Shown: one piece after another, positions 59,037 to 64,000 of the stretch | Position numbering within the stretch: position 1 is the stretch's first letter | How the letters are laid out: each line of letters opens with the position of its first letter | Made by a program: the position numbers and the translations under genes | The notes under the pieces: generated by a model | Seen by the model: the letters and a program-made list of their open reading frames with translations, nothing else | What the model was told of the DNA's origin: nothing | Databases searched by the model: none | Origin: Marthasterias glacialis | Lineage: Eukaryota; Echinodermata; Asteroidea; Forcipulatida; Asteriidae | NCBI GenBank assembly: GCA_911728455.2 | Contig: OU452222.1 | Location: 14,983,201-15,047,200, forward strand | Direction of reading: 5' to 3' | DNA length: 64,000 nt

Positions 59037-59840
59037 GTTAGTAGTTGATCTTACAGACGAGATGTATGTGTATAATGTAGACCAGAACAATAACCAAGCC
59101 TTGACTAACAACAGTTAGACAACACAACTGTAGTTGACTGAGGTTACTAGTTGAAATTACAAGTGAGATGTGGGTATCAGTTGCGGACAAGCTGATTAAA
59201 TAAGCAAGTATCAATAAATGGTTTTAGTTAGACAACACAACTGTAGTTTACTAGTTGAAGTTACAGACGAAATGAAAATGTAGACTGCAGTTCAGCAGAG
59301 TAACCTAGCCTTGAGGATTGGTTGTGTAGTTAGACACAACCATTATTTGTAGTTTACATGTAGTAGTTGAACTTATAAGAGTAGTTGTACACATAGATTG
59401 CAGACTACAAGTAGAATAAACAAACATAACCGTTGTGCTTGATTAGAACTTGCATTGCAATTAACATAAGTACTTCAAAATGTCAGTTGTCGTGGAATCA
59501 TCATGCCACAAGTGTTGTTATTTTCTAAGCTTTGATTATCGCACAGAGTTACCAAGCAAAGAGGAGTGCATTTAATTAGTAAATCAGACAGTCTTAACCT
59601 TTTTGACAAAGAGGGGGATTTGTAGTTGTAAATAGTGGTAATGAAGTTTAGTGAGGATAGCAGTAACAAAGCCCTGATAGTTAGTTAGAATTTGTTGTTT
59701 AGACACTTCTGAATACTGTTAAATAGAGAGGGGAGGGCTAGTTCATTTAGTGATGTACAAATGTTGTAGTTAGACAACACAACTAGAGTTGAAATTACAG
59801 ATGACATTTGCATATAGATTGCTGTAGTATTAGCTGTTGA
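59037..59840. repeat. Intronic relatives of the 109-bp array, second copy
   Basis: Matches 47998-48780 with scattered changes. Confidence 0.75.
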
Positions 59841-60075
59841 AGCTAATGAAGTATAAAGTGTTTAAAAGACCAGATGGCTGCAAGTTTTGAGATTAATTTA
59901 GGCCTGAAGTACTTTACATCCAAAAAATGCGTTTAATATTCGTAAGATTGTTTTATTGTACTTTTAAAACATGATGAACTGTCTCTTTTTTTGGAACATT
60001 GTCTTGAGGTCGAACTAGAACATGAATTGCATAAGAATCTTTATTATTTTGACTTGGTGTTTTTTCATTTGGCAG

Positions 60076-60188
60076 AGACCCAGGAAAATGAAGGAAAGCA
60101 GAGGGATAAATGGCTGCATCAAACGAGGAGTGAACCAGATATTCCTTATTGTGTACATGTGACTGAACTAGAGGCAGGAGATGTTTTT
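60076..60188 (+). pseudogene. Exon B4, frame-altered copy
   Basis: Copy of B2 with the same missing base and the same donor (GTAAGTAC), so that change also predates the large duplication. Confidence 0.5.
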
Positions 60189-60299
60189 GTAAGTACTGAG
60201 TTCTATATCCTGCATATTTTCTTTGTATTGTGTAGACCAACAGAGTAACCGAGCCTCCATGAATGGTTGTAGTTTGACAATACAACCGTAGTTTACTAG

Positions 60300-63200
60300 G
60301 TTTAGTAGTTGATCTTACAGACAAGATGTAAGTCTAGAATGTAAACCAGCAGTAACCAAACCTCTATAAATAGTTGTAGTTTGACAACAAAACTGTAGTT
60401 TGATCTTACAGACAAGATGTGCGTGTATTGTGAAAACCAACATAGTAACCAAGCCTGAATAAATGGTTGCAGTATGACAATACAACTATAGTTTACTAGG
60501 GTTAGTAGTTGATCTTACAGACGATATGCAAGTCTAGAGTGTAGATCAGCAGTAACCAAGCCTCGATAAACGGTTGTAGTTTGACAACACAACTGTAGTT
60601 TACTAGGATTAGTACCGTAGTTGATCTTACAGATGACAGATAAGTCTAGAGTGTAGATTAGTGGTAAGCAAGCCTGGTTAAATAGTTGTAGTTAGATAAA
60701 CCATCTGAAGTTTTCTAGGGTAGTTTAGTAGTTGATTTTACAGACAAGATGTAGTGTAAAGTGTAGATCAGCAGTAACCAAGCCTTGATAAATGGGTATA
60801 GTTTGTCAACACAAATGTAGTTTACTAGTCTTAGCAGTAAATTTAAAAGACAAGATGTAGGTCTAGAGTGTACACTAACAGTAACCAAGGATTAATGATA
60901 AATGGATGTAGTTTGACAACACAGCGGGTAGTAGCTGAACCTAAAGACGAGAAGTATGTGTAGACTGCAGTCCATCAGAGTTTGGAAGCATTGATGATTG
61001 GTTGTAGTTTAGACACAATAGTTTCAGTTTACAGGAGTTAGTTGTTGAACTTATAGACGAGTAGATTTAAGGCTCCTAGTAGAATTGTTGTGGTTGATTG
61101 AAAGTTGCGGTGTAATGTTGTTGAATCATCATGCGACACTTCTGTTGTTGTTGCTATTTTAAGCTGTGATTATTGAACAAGCAGAGTTACCAAGCCCAGC
61201 ATGTAGTTGTTTAATTAGAGAGTCTGTTCTGATGGTGGATTCGTAGGTTGAAATAGTCTTAATGAAGTTTAGGGAGGATAGTAGTTGAGGTTACACAGGA
61301 AATGTATGTTAATAATCAGAATAACTAGTTATTATATAGCGCATTTCACAATGACTGTGGATCAGTGGAGTCACAAAGAGCTGATGGTTGATTTTGATTT
61401 GTTAATTAGACACTTCTTAATATCAATGAACAGATTTTAGAAAAGGTTTGTAGTTATATACGGAAGTACAGCAGAGTAACTTAGCCTTGAAGATTGGTTG
61501 TAGTTTACAGGAGTTAGTAGTTGAACTTGTAGAAGAGTTGTACATGTACAGTGCAGGCTAGCAGTAGAATAAACAAGAGCTGTTGTGTTTGATTTGAACT
61601 CGCATTGCAATTAATACAAGTCAATCTAAATTACAGATGTTTAATTTTCATGCGACACTTATTTTTGTGGTCTTCCACGATAATGTATTTCTAGTTTATT
61701 GGGGTTAGTAGTGCAAATTATAGAGGAGATGTGCATATAGATTGTACATAAGCCTCGATAGTTAAAAAAAACAACTGTAATTTACTAGTGTTAGTAGTTC
61801 ATCTTACATACAAGAAGTATGTGTAGAGTGTAGACCAGCACAGTAACTAAGCTTTGTCTAATTTGAAATCAGAGACAAGAGTTATATAAACCAACTGAAG
61901 TTTACTAGGGTTAGTAGTTGATCTTACAGATGATATGCAAGTCTATTGTGTAGATCAGCAGTAACCAAGCCTCGATAAACGGTTGTAGTTTGACAACAAA
62001 ACTGTAGTTTACTAGGGTTAGTAGTTGATCTTAAAGACAAGATGTACGTGTATTGTGAAAACCAACATAGTAACCAAGCCTTGATAAATGGTTGTAGTTT
62101 GACAACACAACTGTAGTTTACTAGGGTTGTTGATCTTACAGACGAGATGTAAGTGTAAAGTGTAGACCATCAGTAACCAAGTCTTGATAAATGATTGTAG
62201 TTTGACAACACATTTGTAGTTTACTAGGGTTAGTAGTTGATCTCACAGACAAGATGTACGTGTAGTGTGAAAACCAACATAGTAACCAAGCCTTGATAAA
62301 TGGTTGTAGTTTGACAACACAACTGTAGTTTACTAGGGTTGTTGATCTTACAGACGAGATGTAAGTGTAAAGTGTAGACCATCAGTAACCAAGTCTTGAT
62401 AAATGATTGTAGTTTGACAACACATTTGTAGTTTACTAGGGTTAGTAGTTGATCTCACAGACAAGATGTACGTGTAGTGTGAAAACCAACATAGTAACCA
62501 AGCCTTGATAAATGGTTGTAGTTTGACATAAAAACAGTAGTTTACTAGGATTAGTAGTTGATCTTACAGACAAGATGTAAGTCTAGAGTGTAGACCATCA
62601 GTAACCAAGCCTTGATAAATGGTTGTAGTTTGACAACACATTTGTAGTTTACTGGGGTTAGTAGTTGATCTCACAGACAAGATGTACGTGTAGTGTGAAA
62701 ACCAACATAGTAACCAAGCCTTGATAAATGGTTGTAGTTTGACAACACAACGGTAGTTTACTAAGGTTGTTGATCTTACAGACGAGATGTAAGTGTAGAG
62801 TGTAGACCATCAGTAACCAAGCCTTGATAAATGATTGTAGTTTGACAACACATTTGTAGTTTACTAGGGTAAGTAGTTGATCTCACCGACAAGATGTACG
62901 TGTATTGTGAAAACCAACATAGTAACCAAGCCTTGATAAATGGTTGTAGTTTGACAACAAAACTGTAGTTTACTAGGGTTAGTAGTTGATCTTACAGACA
63001 AGATGCAAGTCTAGAGTGTAGACCATCAGTAACCAAGCCTTGATAAATGGTTGTAGTTTGACAACAAAACTGTAGTTTACTAGGGTTAGTAGTTGATCTC
63101 ACAGACAAGATGTACGTGTATTGTGAAAACCAACATAGTAACCAAGCCTTGATAAATGGTTGTAGTTTGACAACACAACGGTAGTTTACTAGGGTTGTTG

Positions 63201-64000
63201 ATCTTACAGACAAGATGTAAGTCCAGAGTGAATACCATCAGTAACCAAGCCTTGATAAATGATTGTAGTTTGACAACAAAACTGTAGTTTACTAGGTTTT
63301 TTAGTTGATCTTACAGACAAGATGTAAGTCTAGAGTGTAGACCATCAGTAACCAAGCCTTGATAAATGGTTGTAGTTTGACAACAAAACTGTAGTTTACT
63401 AGGGATAGTAGTTGATCTTACAGACAAGATGTACGTGTATTGTGAAAAGCAACATAGTAACAAAGCCTTAATAAATGGTTGTAGTATGGCAATACAACTA
63501 TAGTTTACTGGGGTTAGTAGTTGATCCTACAGACGAGATGTAAGTCTAGAGTGTGGACTATCAGTTAAAAAGGCTTGATAAATGGCTGTAGTTTGACAAC
63601 ACAATTGTAGTTTACTAGGGTTAGTAGTTGATCTTACAGATGATATGCAAGTCTAGAGTGTAGACTGTCAGTAAAAAAGGCTTGATAAATGGCTATAGTT
63701 TGACAACACAACTGTAGTTCACTAGGGTTAGTAGTTAATCTTACAGATGATATTCAAGTCTATTGTGTAGATTAGCAGTAACCAAGCCTCGATAAACGGT
63801 TGTAGTTTGACAACACAAGTGTAGTTTACTTGGTTTAGTAGTTGATCTTACAGACGAGATGTAGGTGTAGAGTGTACAAGCATTGATCTGTCAAAAATAA
63901 CACTTAACAATTGTAGTTAAAGATTAGTAGTTTATTTCGTAGACGAGATGTGCATGTAGAATGATAACCAACACAGTAACCAGGCCTTGTGTAACTACAT
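60300..64000. repeat. 109-bp tandem array with higher-order structure, continuing past the window
   Basis: About 33 units with ACCAAGCCTTGATAAATGGT, TGTAGTTTGACAACACAACT, GTTTACTAGGGTTAGTAGTT and GATCTTACAGACAAGATGTA. Two unit types alternate in parts (ending AACATAGTA or ACCATCAGTA), giving a dimer of about 209 bp; two dimers near 62127-62545 are almost identical. The first third is less regular (about 60900-61900). No gene is present. Confidence 0.9.

Larger units (their letters stand above)
49261..60299 (+). repeat. 5.1-kb tandem duplication, copy 2, split by a DIRS insertion
   Basis: Corresponds to 44148-49260. Without the 5770-bp DIRS it is about 5.27 kb. Exons A3, A4, B3 and B4 match A1, A2, B1 and B2. 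The copy continues at 60300 into the regular 109-bp array, while copy 1 jumps back to minisatellite at 49261. Confidence 0.9.

Overview
The window looks like a repeat-dense piece of a metazoan nuclear genome. Evidence is GT-AG-bounded coding exons of extracellular domains (von Willebrand factor C, F5/8 type C), LINE, SINE-like and tyrosine-recombinase (DIRS-type) retrotransposons, fold-back DNA elements and many minisatellites. Nothing is arranged as prokaryotic operons. A marine invertebrate, perhaps an echinoderm or another deuterostome, fits best (long fold-back elements with tandem-repeat arms, DIRS and Ngaro-like elements, modular extracellular genes). That taxon call is inference, not proof.

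Layout. 0-8.3 kb: a broken integrase-core pseudogene on the minus strand, then three tandem arrays (21, 109 and 41 bp units) in gene-poor DNA. 8.7-11.3 kb: two exons on the plus strand, a VWC domain (with a 1-base frame break) and the last exon of an F5/8C (discoidin) domain, with a hairpin element between them. 11.9-14 kb: inverted and hairpin-forming MITE-like elements. 16.7-18.5 kb: a 5'-truncated LINE with a long intact reverse transcriptase frame. 18.8-19.7 kb: a complete fold-back element. 22.6-28 kb: a 24-bp minisatellite and two remnants of one LINE family, one with its 5' part inverted and one bounded by a target-site duplication. 28-35 kb: nested and mosaic duplications, ending in a minus-strand gag/RT remnant of a DIRS/Ngaro-like element. 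36.4-39.1 kb: degenerate and inverted tandem arrays.

42.5-60.3 kb is the most structured part. A 66-bp minisatellite surrounds a repeated exon pair (A, about 131 bp; B, 113-115 bp) of an unrecognised modular protein. About 5.1 kb of this (44148-49260) is repeated in tandem (49261-60299). The second copy is split by a 5.77-kb DIRS element (51179-56948) carrying gag, RT, RNase H, a Dam-like methyltransferase region and a tyrosine recombinase, plus inverted terminal repeats and an internal complementary region. The first copy gives the empty site and shows insertion without target duplication. 60.3-64 kb is a 109-bp array with higher-order structure that runs off the window.

Cautions. Most frame breaks in the DIRS pol region fall in runs of six or seven identical bases, which suggests consensus errors as much as real decay. 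Several near-identical tandem blocks could be unmerged haplotypes rather than real duplications. No complete host gene, tRNA, rRNA or CRISPR array was found.
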